Assembly: GCF_029784135.1 (NCBI RefSeq)
Contig: NC_073745.1
Location: 78,617,569-78,681,568 of the forward strand
Source of the DNA: Toxorhynchites rutilus septentrionalis
Taxonomy: Eukaryota; Arthropoda; Insecta; Diptera; Culicidae
DNA: 64,000 bases
Reading direction: 5' to 3'
In this document: piece by piece, positions 32,319 to 43,730 of the stretch
Layout: every line of letters starts with the position of its first letter
Numbering within the stretch: position 1 is the stretch's first letter
Made by a program: the position numbers and the translations under genes
The notes under the pieces: model-generated
What the model was told of the DNA's origin: nothing
Database searches by the model: none
What the model saw: the letters and a program-made list of their open reading frames with translations, nothing else

Positions 32319-34844
32319 AGGTAAACCCTTATTCCTCAACTTATCCAAACAAAACACTGTCAAGGACTATATTATAGCGCGCAAAAATACCTTTCCAACA
32401 AGCTATAGTATGACTCGATACAATGAATACAACTAGAACTACGCGTTTACAACACCTCGCGGAAATACCGCAGGACTTTTTTGACAGCCTAATATTTACC
32501 ATAACGTTTGCACCGAATGTGTTTGAGAATCCGTCAAATCTAATCTAGTTTTTTTAAATTATTCTATGCGACGGTTAAGCCTTTCCCCCCGTAATATCTA
32601 GTGCTATCATTTTGCACTCTCATCCAAGAAATTATTCTATTTTCCATCTCTTTTCCTTCTAACAAATTTCTTTCCTCTTTTTTCCCGTGCCCTACCCGAT
32701 TTCCGATGATTACTTTCCATTCTTTCGTGTTTCCTCTTTTGTCGGTTTAGTTTCCAAATCGAACCATCAAACCTAGAAAGAAACCTAATCATCGCCAACA
32801 ATCGTCGCTCGAAAAGCGGAAAAAGTGAAGCATAATGAAGCATAAACTATGGGAGAGAAGAAAAGGAAACGGGTGGGGGGAAACTATCACAACCCGGAGC
32901 GGAAACCCGGCGAATCCGTACCTCGAGCAAGCGATCACACGCGCTGAGACGCTGATGGCTGAGTGAGTGAGTGAGAAGGATAGCGCGCGAATGACGAACA
33001 TACAAACATAAAAGACCACCATCACATAGGGTTTAGGGGACGGAATAATTGAATTGAAATGCGATATGCTTTGTTGTTTGGGTGCTGTTGGTCGACTCAA
33101 AAGTCGGGAGAGGGAGAAATACTCGCGGTTCATAGAATAGCAGCGACTTCGATGATGATTTGACTCCGCCCACTTTGCGTGGTAAGGTGGTTCCCAGCCT
33201 CGAACCGAACGGTGAATGAGTTTCTCATTTTGATCCGACGCGGTTGGCTCAACTCGGGGGACGGTTGATCGATTCTCGATCAAACCATTCCTGTTGAGTC
33301 TAAGGCTTTGACGATTGGTAAACTTATTAACATATTTGTGAATGGTTTGTTTTTTTTTGTTTTTGTTTCGATTAGATCAACAATCATAACTGCTGGTTTT
33401 TGTGAACTGGTTGGTCACGGATGTTGGGATCGATGTGTGGACTGCTGGTATTTGACGATTTTGACGTTGGTAGCGCTCTGCATAAATCAAGAGCTTGTTG
33501 TTTTCGGGTGGTTTATGAGGTGGAGCGAATGATGAACGCCGGAATAAAACGGATTATGCCGAAAATAGTGATCGCATTGTGTCATGCTAGTTTGGACCGA
33601 TAAATCATCCCAACAAGTTGATTTTCGTGATCTCGGTGGGGTTATTTGGACTTCGTCGGAGAATTCGGGCTGTGATAGTTTCTAGATTGGATTCTGTATT
33701 TATTCAATATAATCTCGTTCGCTAAATTTCTTCTGCATGATTGGTTTCATTAAATTTCAATTTCATTATCAGCACCCATAGATGAAATAAGTAAAACTTC
33801 ATAATTGAATTAGCACCAAGCAGAAAGGGTCAATTAAAATTCTCTAGTCAGAAAATACCAGTGAATAGAGGTATAAATCTCCCAGAATGAAAAAATACCC
33901 GCTGCATTAGACTCTTTTGAGCCAGTAAAACTGTCCCCTCACGAACGATAAATTCGTCAACCAAGGCGCCCGGGTGACATAACCGAATTTAAAACGAATC
34001 TCCACAACAACACAATAAGTTGCTTTCTGCGCGTAATCGGATGCGGGGACGAAAACCACCATAAATTGTATGGTGTCTTAAATTAAAGCCCTATTTTTGG
34101 TGCACTGTGCGCTTTCTGTGCCGAGAAGTGTAGTTTATAATTTAGAGCCATGCGAGCATCTTTAAAATGCACAGTTTTGGACGCGGGTTGATTGTTGGAC
34201 CGAAAGAGCACAAAGAGCAGTGCTGCAGTTTCCCGCAGCTAGTTTGTTCATTTGGGAGAAGTAACAATTTCGGTGGGATGTGGCGGGAAGTGAACCTGGT
34301 TGGACGTTGGATGAAGGCGATATTTTTCTCAAACTTCATTATTGAATCGATGTCAATATATATTTTTAACTGGGAATCTCCATCGCCATCATCTCTAATA
34401 TCATTTCCATTAAAAAATCACAAAAAAAAATCAATTTGGGCTGCTTGAACCTCCATTCCGTATGAAGAGAAAGTAAATGTCATGATATATTGGAACCATA
34501 TCCATTGTCCTTGAACGCTATATCGGTATGGTGACCAATGGTACTTCCACTGCCCATATTTCTGTAGATGACGTAAGCGAAAAAATGAATACAATCGGCT
34601 TTTTCATTTTCACCAGAAAATAAGTGGTTTAAGCTTTTATTCTCATCTATTTGGCCGGTGACACACAAATAATCAAAAGATCAAAACCAACTTTAGCTTA
34701 GTTTGGAAACTTTCAAGTTACAGAGTCGAATAAATTTATTCTAATTTGAAAACATCATCATCTTTTAAGTCTTAGTAAGTGCAATCTCAGTCTCAAGGAA
34801 GCCTGTAGATAGTTGTTCTTGTTTTTATTTATATGGTACTAGCT
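32319..34844. other. Low-repeat DNA, no firm gene
   Basis: From 32630 to 33600 the sequence is mixed-composition with a GAGT microsatellite at 32961-32976. The longest frame is 164 codons (32789-33283, minus) with no domain and many hydrophobic or serine stretches typical of noncoding translation. The remainder to 34844 is AT-rich. Host intronic or intergenic DNA is the simplest reading. Confidence 0.35.
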
Positions 34845-36171
34845 GACCCGACAAACTTCATCCCGCCCAAAATTTATTTTTCGTTATCACATCCACGTTT
34901 TCTTACTAAGCGCACGTTCATGGGTCCAATCGCAGAACTGTTCATTGATTGATCTTCCAATCTACCCTTTAAAATTATTTTTTACTGTAAAATTTCAGTA
35001 CTTCTACCAAAACTCTACATTATAATATCAGATAATTTCAGACACAATTCTCGTGCAAGGTGCTCCATCCACTTGCAAATAACATGTTTCTCCGTTACAT
35101 GGAATAAATGTTTGATACAGAAAATATGATAGAATGAAGACAGCCCTAAATCGTACTATTCCTTTCTCGAGTTTTGCTCTTATCAACACATTCGGCGATC
35201 CATTTTTATTTATATAGATAGAAAAAGATATAGAAGTGCGTTTTATCACATTAAAATCCATTTCCACTTTCGAGCGAAGATCAATTTCGTTAGCGCAAAC
35301 ATCAAATGGACTAACAACGCTTGTCAATATGTAATTGTAGAACATATGCGAAATGAATTTTTCAAATTTTCCCATTTTGCTTCAGAGTTTTCCGAAAATT
35401 TTCAATTGTCATGTTTGGTTGGAATAAGTTTGGTTGAAATATGTGTATTATTTTTACGGGACCCCCTCTTCATTCCAGAGGAGGGAGGGGTGTCATTCCA
35501 TCATAGAAACATTTCTTGTACCCAAAAACCCTCACATCACGAATTTGGCTCCATTTGCTGGATTAGTTCTTGAGTTATGTGAAAGTTTGTGTTTCATTTG
35601 TATGGCTGCACCCTTGCCCTTAGAGAGGGGGGAGGAGTGTCTATTCTTCATAGAAACGTTTCGTGTCCCCGGAAATTTTCGCATGTCAAATTTGGCTCCA
35701 CTTGCTCGATTAGTTTTCGAGTAATGCACAAATTTGTCTTTCATTTGTATGGCAGTTCCCCTTAGAGAGGGGGAGGAGTGTCTAACCACCATAGAAACAT
35801 TTATTGCATCCTAAAATCTACACATGCCAAATTTGGTTTCATTTGCGTGATTAATTCTCGATTAATACAGAAATTTATGTTTCAGTTGTATGGCAGCTCC
35901 CCCTTGGAGGGGGGGGGTGTAGTGTCTTACCACCGTAAAAACATTTATTGCACCCTAAAATCTCCATATGCCTAATTTGGTTTCATTTGCTTGATTAATT
36001 CTCGAGTAATGTAGAAATTTGTTTTTGATTTGTTTCAAACTATCACAAAAACCTTCCCCGGCCCCAAATACTCCTACATACCAATTTTCATGTTGATCTG
36101 TTCAGTAGTTTCCGAGTCCATAAGAATCAGACAGAAATACAGACAGAAATTCATTTTTATATATGTTGACT
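34845..36171 (+). repeat. AGCTGACCCG-headed repeat with 145-bp tandem units
   Basis: The head is AGCTGACCCGACAAACTTC, followed by a noncoding body. About four degenerate tandem units follow, with AATTTGGCTCCATTTGC or a variant at about 35542, 35690, 35830 and 35975. Each unit carries GTATGGCAGC and a G-rich GAGAGGGGGAGGAGTGTC stretch. The element ends near 36160 with AGACAGAAATTCATTTTTAT, a tail style seen in RTE-type families. No reverse transcriptase is present. Confidence 0.7.
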
Positions 36172-36456
36172 GGTTGACTCGACAAACTTCGTCCCGCCCA
36201 AAATTTATTTTTTGTTATCACATCCACGTTTTCTACATGCACATGCCAAATTTGGTTTTGTTTGCTCGAGTAGTTTTCGAATTATGCAGAAGTTTGTGTT
36301 TCATTTGTATTGCAGCCCCTTTAGAGAGGAAGGAGAAGTGTCGAACCACCATAGAAACGTTTATCGATTCCTGAAACCTCTATATGCTAAGTTTGATTCC
36401 ATTTGCTTGATTAATTCTCGAGTAGTGCAGAAATTTGTGTTTCATTTGTATGGCAG
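36172..36456 (+). repeat. Second, internally deleted AGCTGACCCG-type repeat; left arm of an inverted duplication
   Basis: The head CGACAAACTTCGTCCCGCCC at 36180 is followed directly by tandem-unit sequence. The part 36240-36456 is the mirror image of 36637-36855. Confidence 0.7.
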
Positions 36457-36636
36457 CATGTATTTCGAAACCTTGACGTACCGCGTAATTCACCATCCTT
36501 GTTGTTTGCACTTGGCAAAAAGAAGAGTAAGAAGCTAGTTGTCAGGTCCCGTCTCAGGAAATAATCTTCGACTGGCATGACAGATGGAAAATTGAACTGG
36601 TCTTATAGAAATTGGACAGAGTGTATCAATAGAATT
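36457..36636. other. 180-bp spacer between inverted repeat arms
   Basis: Flanked by TGGCAGCA on the left and TGCTGCCA on the right. Near its right end, CTGGTCTTATAGAAATTGGA closely resembles the right terminal repeat of the Tc1-like element at 51131-52262. Confidence 0.6.
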
Positions 36637-37273
36637 GCTGCCATATAAATGAAACACAAATTTCTGCATTACTCTAGAATTAATCAAGCAAATGGAATCA
36701 AACTTAGCATATAGAGGTTTCAGGAATCGAAAAACGTTTCTATGGTTGTTCGACACTTCTCCTTCCTCTATAAAGGGGCTGCAATACAAATGAAACACAA
36801 ACTTCTGCATAATTCGAGAACTACTCGAGCAAATGGAGCCAAATTTGGGATGTGAGGATTATCGGTTACGAGAAATATTTCTATATTGGTATGACACCTC
36901 TTCTTCCTCTGGAAAGGAGAGGGGGTTCCATGAAAATAATGCACATATTCTAACCAAATTTGATAAGTGAAAATTTTCGGAAAACTCTGAAGGAAAATGA
37001 GAAAATTCAAAAATTTATTTCGCGTGTTCTTTACAATTACATATTGACAAGCGTTGTTAGTCCATTTAATGTTTGCGGTAACGAAATTGATCTTCATTCG
37101 AAAGAGGAAATGGGTTTTAATGTCATAAAACGCAGTTCTATATCTTCTTCTATCTATATAAATGAAAATGATCGCCGAATGTGTTGATAAGATCAAAACT
37201 CGAGGAAGGAATTGTCCCATTTAGGGCTTTCTTCATTCTATCATATTTTCTGTATCAAACATTTATTCCATGT
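36637..37273 (-). repeat. Inverted copy of the AGCTGACCCG-type repeat; right arm
   Basis: The reverse complement aligns first with 36240-36456, then with 35096-35580 (landmarks ATGGAATAAATGTTTGATAC and GACTAACAACGCTTGTCAAT). The genuine head is missing at the far end. Confidence 0.75.
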
Positions 37274-37507
37274 AAGGCGTCGTGCTCAAATTACGTAGCG
37301 TGAGTAGGGGGGTGGGGAGAGTGGGGTTAAGGTTTCGTTACTTAATGTGACATAGGGGGGATGGGGCGCAGCCGTGATCGTTACGTAACAAAATTCCATT
37401 TGGATAAATTCATGCGCCCCTCACTTCGATTCTGAGACCGAAAGAGGTGTGTTTCCTAAGCTAAGATAGTAAAGCATGTGTTGTAATGGGCAGTAAGCAG
37501 GCACCGT
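37274..37507. other. G-rich dispersed-repeat-like stretch
   Basis: Contains AAATTACGTAGCGTGAGTAG and runs of G with TTACGTAACAAAATTCC. The composition differs from both neighbours. No coding capacity. Confidence 0.35.
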
Positions 37508-37511
37508 TTAA

Positions 37512-38223
37512 GGGGGTATTCTAGTGTAGAGGCACGAATTCGGACGTTCTTTCGAGCTTCGAAAAAATAAAACAAAGAATATTTTTATCATCAATTTTTG
37601 TTAACAATAAAACAAAAATTGAGCGGAAAAAATGTTCATAATTAGAACAGTTAAAATCTAATAAAGTGAGACGGTTCAAAATAAAGTTGTGCCATGGCGT
37701 TCACGATTCAAGCCCTTCTGATTATCTGGAACAAAAGAAAACACAACAGATTCTGAATCAGTAAAGATGCCGCTATCGCGTGTACTTCGGATAAGTCAAA
37801 AACATGTGTTTTGACTAAATGGCGGGTTTTTTAGCAAATAAAATGCGTTTTAAATCGTTTTTTCTTACGTTTCCCGATTCTTTGAAAATAGTAAAATTTA
37901 AAAATATTATTTCTTATTGGTTCATGCGATAGAGAAACGCGTACAGATGGTATTCATATAAATTCGACATAAATCGGTTCAGTAGAACTTGAGATATCGT
38001 GTGCGCCAGTTTAAAACAAACTAGTTTCGAGAAAAACGCATTTGAAGCCAAATGTTATGGCCGTACCAGGTTAGAAACCGCATCACTAAAATGGCTACAA
38101 CTCGGTAAATAGTGAGATTTCCGAAAACGTTATTTCCAGGGTATATTCTTGAATGCCTAAACATTAGAAATATGGAGAAGAAAAATTTGGATTTTTTTCG
38201 AATTTCTAGACTAGAATACTGCC
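37512..38223 (+). mobile_element. TTAA MITE family, copy 2
   Basis: The left end is GGGGGTATTCTAGTGTAGAG and the right end complements to GGCAGTATTCTAGTCTAGAA, flanked by TTAA (37508-37511, 38224-38227). It is 712 bp and noncoding. It interrupts, or adjoins, a relic transposon frame beginning right after its right TTAA. Copy 1 lies inverted at 26432-27353. Confidence 0.82.
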
Positions 38224-38227
38224 TTAA

Positions 38228-38690
38228 TGCATCTCAAATATCGCATCGATCTACCGAATTATGATTTTGTCATGGCTGGAAAACATAAGCTTATTCCGTC
38301 TGTTATCGCAGGATGCAAATAAAGCTCGATCATGCTGAAGTAGTCCTATGCAGTGTTCCAATATTCGTTGCAGTTTGTTCAGGAAGGAACTGTTCTTCGA
38401 ACGCATTTTCTCATGGGCTCGGTTTTCACAGTGTGTGTGAGGTGCCTGAATTCGAGATTATTCGGTACAAAAGAATAATCAAGCCAGTAGCCATAATTAA
38501 TGTGGATGGAGGACCAGACGAGAACACTAGTTTTAAAAAGATTTTAGATATTTTCAATCTGTCATTTTAATCAAGTGAATCTTGATGCAATATTAGTTGC
38601 TATAAATTCTCCAGCACGCAGTGTATTCAACTGAGTTGAAAGTCGGATTGTCTCTCTTTCCCGGTAGGTTAAATATTTCTTCGTGATCAT
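38228..38690 (+). pseudogene. Relic of an unnamed transposon-associated protein
   Basis: Pieces in shifting frames read MHLKYRIDLPNYDFV (from 38228), KHKLIPSVIAG (near 38282), KPVAIINVDGGPDENTSFKK (near 38480), then NLDAILVAINSPARSVFN and VESRIVSLSR separated by stops (38575-38680). From memory, the order LPxxD-HKLIPSV-VDGGPDEN-NLDA-PxRSxFNxVExR occurs in a conserved uncharacterised protein multiplied in insect and other animal genomes, probably a transposon protein. This copy has several stops and frame changes and is dead. Both the N-terminal part and the end are missing. The family name is not known to me. Confidence 0.55.
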
Positions 38691-38951
38691 AAGGGATCTC
38701 TCTTGAATGAATAACTCAAAACAAGGGACCCGGAATCGGAAACAAAACATTTTTGGTATGCAGGTGATTCCCCTGCGATTAGCTGATTTGTGGAATAACC
38801 TAGCGATCGATGGATATCCCGTCAAAGTAGAATATATTAAAAGCACCAATCCCAACATATGTGAGCATTAATTTTCCGTCCCGGTTTGTTCGAAATTCTA
38901 TGAACTTGACGAGAGTTTTTCCGAAGTCACCACTTGCATATACGGGAGAGG
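38691..38951. other. No feature recognised
   Basis: Short AT-rich gap between the relic frame and the pogo-like element. Confidence 0.4.
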
Positions 38952-40158
38952 GGGGCACATTCGGACACTTTTTTCCTTGACTTTTAATATTTTTTGTAAA
39001 CTTAAAAAAAAATCCTGAATTCATCCTGGTTGTCATTTGGACATCAATGTATCATATGAGCGTGTTATAGGTGTGATGCGATTACGAATGGTTTATTCTA
39101 ATTTTAGAAAATTGCCTCTTTGTTCGAATGTGCCTCATGTGTGGGGCAGTGTCGGACAGTCCTGGGGCACTTTCGGACAACGAAAAAAAATTAAAATTTT
39201 ATGTTTATCAACAATTATTTCCGATTCCTCTTATTTCCAGCATTTTCTGCATTTTTCTGTTTATCAGTATTTGTCTGAAAGGAAACTGCATGCTATGAGA
39301 GTCAGTAGAAATTCGTGATTTTGCTTTCTTCCATTTTAGAGTGGTGGTTTTCCGCAGCGAAGTTTTTGGAAAAGGTTCAACATTTTCCGGGAACAAAGTT
39401 GCCAAAGTAAAATCTATCTGTGCCGTAGACACAATGTTTTGCAGCATTGTTGTATTACCCGATGAGTCAGTTGCTACCTCCGCTTCAGTAGGTGAAATCA
39501 TTTGGGCATTCAAAATCCTTGTCCGAAATAACCTTTCTTGAGAATGGATGGCAACCTGTCATTTTGAATTCAGCTACGATATTACTTAGATTGAAAGAAA
39601 CATTATAAGCCGATGCAACTATACCTGAAAGGTCGTGTATAGAAATAGTTCTTCCACGATGTTTGAGTAGCCAATCATTCTGGGAAACTGAGAGCTTTTG
39701 CTTGAAAGGGCCCATAACAGAAAAATCCAGCGGTTGTAAGCGATTTGTGACATAAAGTGGAAAAGATACATGAATTGTGCAATTTTTTTGGCAATATTCA
39801 ATTGTTTCCAAAGTGCAATGACTTTTTGATATTGATTTTTGATTTTTTGAAATTGATTCATTTACGTTGCTTTTTGCTACCTTTTTCAAATGTTCCAGAA
39901 CATTGAGAAACAGTTTTCCCGTTATGCAACCGTTAGTTGGGAAATTAGCAAAGACAATGGACCCAATGGAATCATGAAAACGTTCTATTCGAAACTCGTT
40001 CGATAGCTCTTTCCATCTCATCTTCGTTCTATAGGTTTTCTTGTTGTAGTTTCGAACTATCATTAGGTCTGAGAATCAGAATATATTGATGTTGGTTAGT
40101 AAACAACAATCAGACACAAATTTTATGAGGTATTAAACAGTGTCCGAATGTGCCCCAC
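38952..40158 (-). mobile_element. Pogo-like DNA transposon remnant
   Basis: The terminal repeats are GGGGCACATTCGGACACT on the left and its complement AGTGTCCGAATGTGCCCC on the right. It is about 1.2 kb long against 2 kb or more for a complete pogo/Tigger/Jerky-type element. It contains the C-terminal half of a DDE_1 transposase on the minus strand. A target duplication could not be defined. Confidence 0.8.
39208..40063 (-). pseudogene. DDE_1 (pogo/CENP-B-like) transposase fragment
   Basis: The frame 40063-39485 encodes NGCITGKLFLNVLEHLKK, TNRLQPLDFSVMGPFKQKL and GRTISIHDLSGIVASAYNVS, then AEFKMTGCHPFSRKV: the conserved order of the C-terminal half of pogo-type transposases. A one-base frame change near 39500 leads to the Ser/Lys-rich C-terminal tail (39513-39208, LRKTTTLKWKKAKSRI). 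The segment that should carry the second catalytic aspartate with its N-H partners is replaced by a low-complexity SISKNQKSISK stretch. The N-terminal DNA-binding domains are absent. It is not functional. Confidence 0.8.
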
Positions 40159-40466
40159 CATCATCCGAAGACAAATCATAATTTTATCTAATAAATAGAC
40201 CTTTATTTCCCCGTTGTATGCACGTTTTTCTCATTTCATATTAGTTACTGACTTAGGTGGTGTACTTGAATTTCTGAATCGTTCACAAAGGAATTAGAGA
40301 AATACTTACAACTTCAAGCTTAAACGTTTCGAAACGTGTATGAAAAAGAGCACTGTGTTGTTTTCGTAAGTAATAAACGACCAGGAGATATCAAACCATG
40401 TGACAGCTGTTGGTGGAAGGGCTGTTAACTTACTTATATTTTTAATTTGGTTGAAAATTGTACCAC

Positions 40467-42180
40467 TTAATTTTCACAAGCCTTGTCCGAAACTGAAGAG
40501 AGTTCACCACGCGTTAGCCCCAGATTAGATGCGGCCTTGTCGACGTGTGGCCGGTCCAGTTGATGGGGGTGGGCACCATGCAGTACCTTTTGCTTCCAAC
40601 CTGCAATCTTCTCCTCCACTGTTTGCAGATTGCAGTTTAGTTGGTACTCCGCTTGCGCCAAGTGCAGAGCGCTGTATCCTCTGTCAGAGGCGCAGACAGC
40701 CCGGTATAGCGCGTTTTGGTTGGCGCGTTCTGCGAAGTACTCGCGCAGTTGTCGTACCTGGGCAACACACAGTGCAGATATTACGACTATTCCAAGTCCC
40801 TCTTCTTTGCGTGGTAGTGAAACTCTCTCCAGTGCCGGTTGAGGATGGTGCATTCCGGCCTCTTCGAATGCTTTCCTCATCCTCCTCTCAAGGTCCTCTA
40901 GGTCAGTTTTGCTCCATTTGACTACACCAAAACTGAAGGTCAGCAGGGGAACCTTGTTTCCCGCGTTGAGGAAAGTCCTCAGGACACAGTTCACTCGACT
41001 TAAGAACTTGTCTCACAGCTCCGTCTTGAAGTCGGAGTGGCGAATCCCGGTGAGCTGTCGGAATCCAAGATATTTGTAGGATTCGCCACCAACCATGTCT
41101 TGTATAAACTCGCCGTCATAGACCTCGTAGCCTTCGGATTCGGTAAGTTGTCCCTTCAGCAGGTGGACACAGCGGCACTTTTCGAGGCCGAACTCCATGC
41201 AGATGTCCCTGCTTATATCTTCGACAACCCGGATAGCTACACCTAGACGCTGACGTGAATCAGCGTAGACCTTGAGATCATCCATGTAAAAGGTATGGGT
41301 CACTTCTTCGTGGGCGCCGTCGCCATACCTTATTTTATAGCCATGACCGTTTCTATTGAGGATCCTACTGAGGGGGTTCAGTGCCAGACAAAACCAAAGC
41401 GGGCTGAAAGAGTCGCCTTGGAATATCCCCCTCTTTATCTGCAGAGTTCTAGACTGCAACACATTTTCCCCATCACTAAGGTGCAGAGACGTACTCCACT
41501 GTCTCATCGCATGCTGCAGGAACCTAACGACGGCGGGTTCAATTTTGTAGAGCTCCAATACCCGGACGAGAAACGAGGTAGGTATGGAGTCATAAACCTT
41601 CCTGTAATCGATATAGGCTATGCTTAGGTTCCGCTGGTTATAAACCGCCTGGCCGACTATGGCTGCGTCGATGATGGCCTGGTCTTTGCAGCCATGCGTA
41701 TTTTTTCTGCATCCTTTCTGCTCTTCTGCGAAGATGTGATATTGTTCGCAGTGAACAGAAACTTTGGCGGTTATTATGCTGCTTAATATCTTGTACAGAC
41801 TCTATAGGCACGTTATCGGTCTAGACTTTGATGGGTTCAATGTGTTGCAGTCTTTCAAGAGATTGTGTGGGTCACGTAGCACCTTGTTGAAGCACTCAGC
41901 TATCTTTTGATGTGAGACGGTCAGCTTCTTGTGCCAAAAGTTCTGAACACCATCGGGGCCCGGTGCTTCCCCATTCCTCAGGTACTGCGAGGCTTCGCGG
42001 ACATCGTTCTCTCCGACGATGATAGCTGGCATTTCTCCAATTTCACCACAACACGCCTCCTCCCGTCTTAACCACATTTGCCCGTCGCGATGTTGTACTG
42101 GGGTTTCCCAAATACCAGCCCAGAAGTTCGTCACATCGCTAATATCTGGCAAACCTTCGCGGTAGTCGGGCTTCTCGTCG
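40467..42180 (-). pseudogene. R4/Dong-like reverse transcriptase, broken
   Basis: It copies element RNA into DNA at the target nick in the intact parent. One frame, with stops at 41802-41804 and 41013-41015, shows APGPDGVQNFWHKK, SRPITCL, YIDYRKVYDSIP (motif A), IFQGDSFSPLWFCLAL (motif B) and FYMDDLKVYA (motif C, catalytic DD), then YKYLG. The C-terminal portion (40994-40467; FSFGVVKWSKTDLEDLERRM and PRKEEGLG) is the thumb/linker of R2/R4-like elements. The frame stops after LTRGELSS, before the C-terminal zinc finger and endonuclease. The copy cannot be active. Confidence 0.85.
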
Positions 42181-43389
42181 CTAATGTTGATTTTGTTGTT
42201 GGCGCTTTGCAGAGTCAGAGTAACGTTTCAGTCGTTTAGTTAGGACGCTCAATTGCTGTACCAGCGTGTCGAGTTTTTCCGTCAGCTGGTGAGCTCCCAG
42301 CTGGCGATGTTCAGTAGGCCGCACGATTACAGCAACTTGGCGACATAATTTCGCCGATTTGCTGCCTCTTTTATACGCCATCAATCTTCCAATTTCGGCG
42401 CACTTGTTTAGGATCCGTTGCTCCAATCTCCTTCGCCATGGAGGCTCACGCCTTTCACGGAGATGTTGGAGCAGTCCGCCTCTTGGCCTTATACGGTATC
42501 CTAAACTTTTGGCGGTCGCCACAGCAGCACATTGAACTTTCAGTTGCAGCTCCTCCATGTTCTCAGCATCAACCAAGTGCAGCGGAAGAACGTGCTCGTT
42601 CATGAGCTTTACTGCACTTGTCAGCCTGCGAGAATGCTGCAACTTCGGGATCCTGGGGGTCGACAAAGGGTCTGTGTCGCGGAACTGTGAGATCACCTCG
42701 TCGTAGTGGAAGACCAGATCGCGTAGTAGTTGTTGATCTGGCTGTGGGTCTTCCGGCTCAGGGGGTTGTTGTACTGTGGCCTCCATTGGTGCTGATTCGC
42801 GTGCCCCATTCGCGAATGAATTGCTCAGCCGTACTGAACTTCGTCTCGACACATCGCTTGCTCTGTTGTTCCTGGAGCTTATTTCTCTCTGCACCTGCTG
42901 CTTGATCTCGTCGATTTGCGTTTGGGAGAGCATGTTGTTGCGTACTATCGCTCTACGCCTCGCGTTCATCGCGTTCTGATCAAGCCTCCCGACGAACTCT
43001 GGATACGCTTCCTCGAACATTGTTAGTATTCGAGGGCGACCGCTCATGTCCGTCTCCAAAGCAGTGCAGATGTAATAGGTGCGGATCACGAATTCATTCA
43101 TTTCGTGTGTCCACATGATCCGGCGCCTAGTGGTACCCACAAGTGTGGACGACTGTCGTCTGGCAGTCGCAACACGTCTCGTAGGCGCAGCGTTTCTTGG
43201 GTGATGTCGATGGCTGCTGTTTCCGTGTGGCGGTAGCTCTTCGGGTTGAACCCGGCTGGTGGCCCGCTCTTGCACATCGCCCTCCAGCCGCTGGCCGCTC
43301 GCTCTTACGCCCGTTCCAGGACCAGCTCCAGTTCGGGAACCCTCCTCGGGCGATCGCATTCTTAGTATTCTTCGTGAACGTATCTCCAT
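42181..43389 (-). pseudogene. N-terminal part of an R4/Dong-like ORF
   Basis: 402 codons starting MEIRSRRILRMRS. The first 90 residues are R-, G- and P-rich and probably disordered. Residues 92-170 (MWTHEMNEFVIRTYY, YPEFVGRLDQNAMNARRRAI) resemble a helical DNA-binding-type domain found in R4/Dong-like ORFs, in my judgement. The C-terminal third is basic and helical. It ends at a stop only because of a one-base shift; the adjacent frame continues directly into KINISDEKPDYREGLPDISD and the RT region. In the intact parent it would be one polypeptide with the RT. Confidence 0.7.
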
Positions 43390-43510
43390 TTTCTGGGTGT
43401 ATCTCAGCGCATTGGCAAGGTATATTAGAGTCCCACCTTGCCAGAGAAACCTTTTCGGGGTGCCGCCCCTAACATGGAGACAGACGCACCCCTAAACCTC
43501 CAATGACCCG

Positions 43511-43730
43511 GGAGGCCTTCCCCGGGTGAGATATAGCGCTCTGACTCGCTCGCACCCCCTCACTTAGCTACTTTCGACACCCGTTCTCGGAGCCAAGACC
43601 AGGGGTGTGTTTCCAGTTCACGCCCGATCTTAAAAATGATCTTCGTGGAGGCGTGAGATAGGAGCATTTGAGACCAACGGGCAGGCTCCTACCCTAGTGT
43701 TGAACCTCATTTGAGAACCAATTTTTTTTT
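43511..43730 (-). other. Probable 5' untranslated part of the R4-like element
   Basis: GC-rich sequence continuous in composition with the ORF start (GGGGTGCGAGCGAG, CGGGGAAGGCCTCCCGGG on the minus strand), changing abruptly to a poly(T) run at 43731. Confidence 0.45.

Larger units (their letters stand above)
40467..43510 (-). mobile_element. R4/Dong-like non-LTR retrotransposon, 3'-truncated
   Basis: One long ancestral frame runs from about 43389 down to 40467 on the minus strand, broken by one frameshift (about 42200) and two stops (41802-41804, 41013-41015). The order is N-terminal domain, reverse transcriptase with YMDD, then the start of the C-terminal region. The zinc knuckle and restriction-like endonuclease expected downstream in this class are missing. 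Probable 5' untranslated sequence extends to about 43700. It lies inside an AGCTGACCCG-type repeat. Confidence 0.8.

Noticed and set aside
34845..37273. CRISPR-like or bacterial repeat array
   Set aside because: The tandem units are 145 bp, adjoining and degenerate, without spacers, in a eukaryotic repeat.
42618..42979. Plus-strand frames of 67-95 codons
   Set aside because: They are antisense shadows of the GC-rich R4-like ORF.
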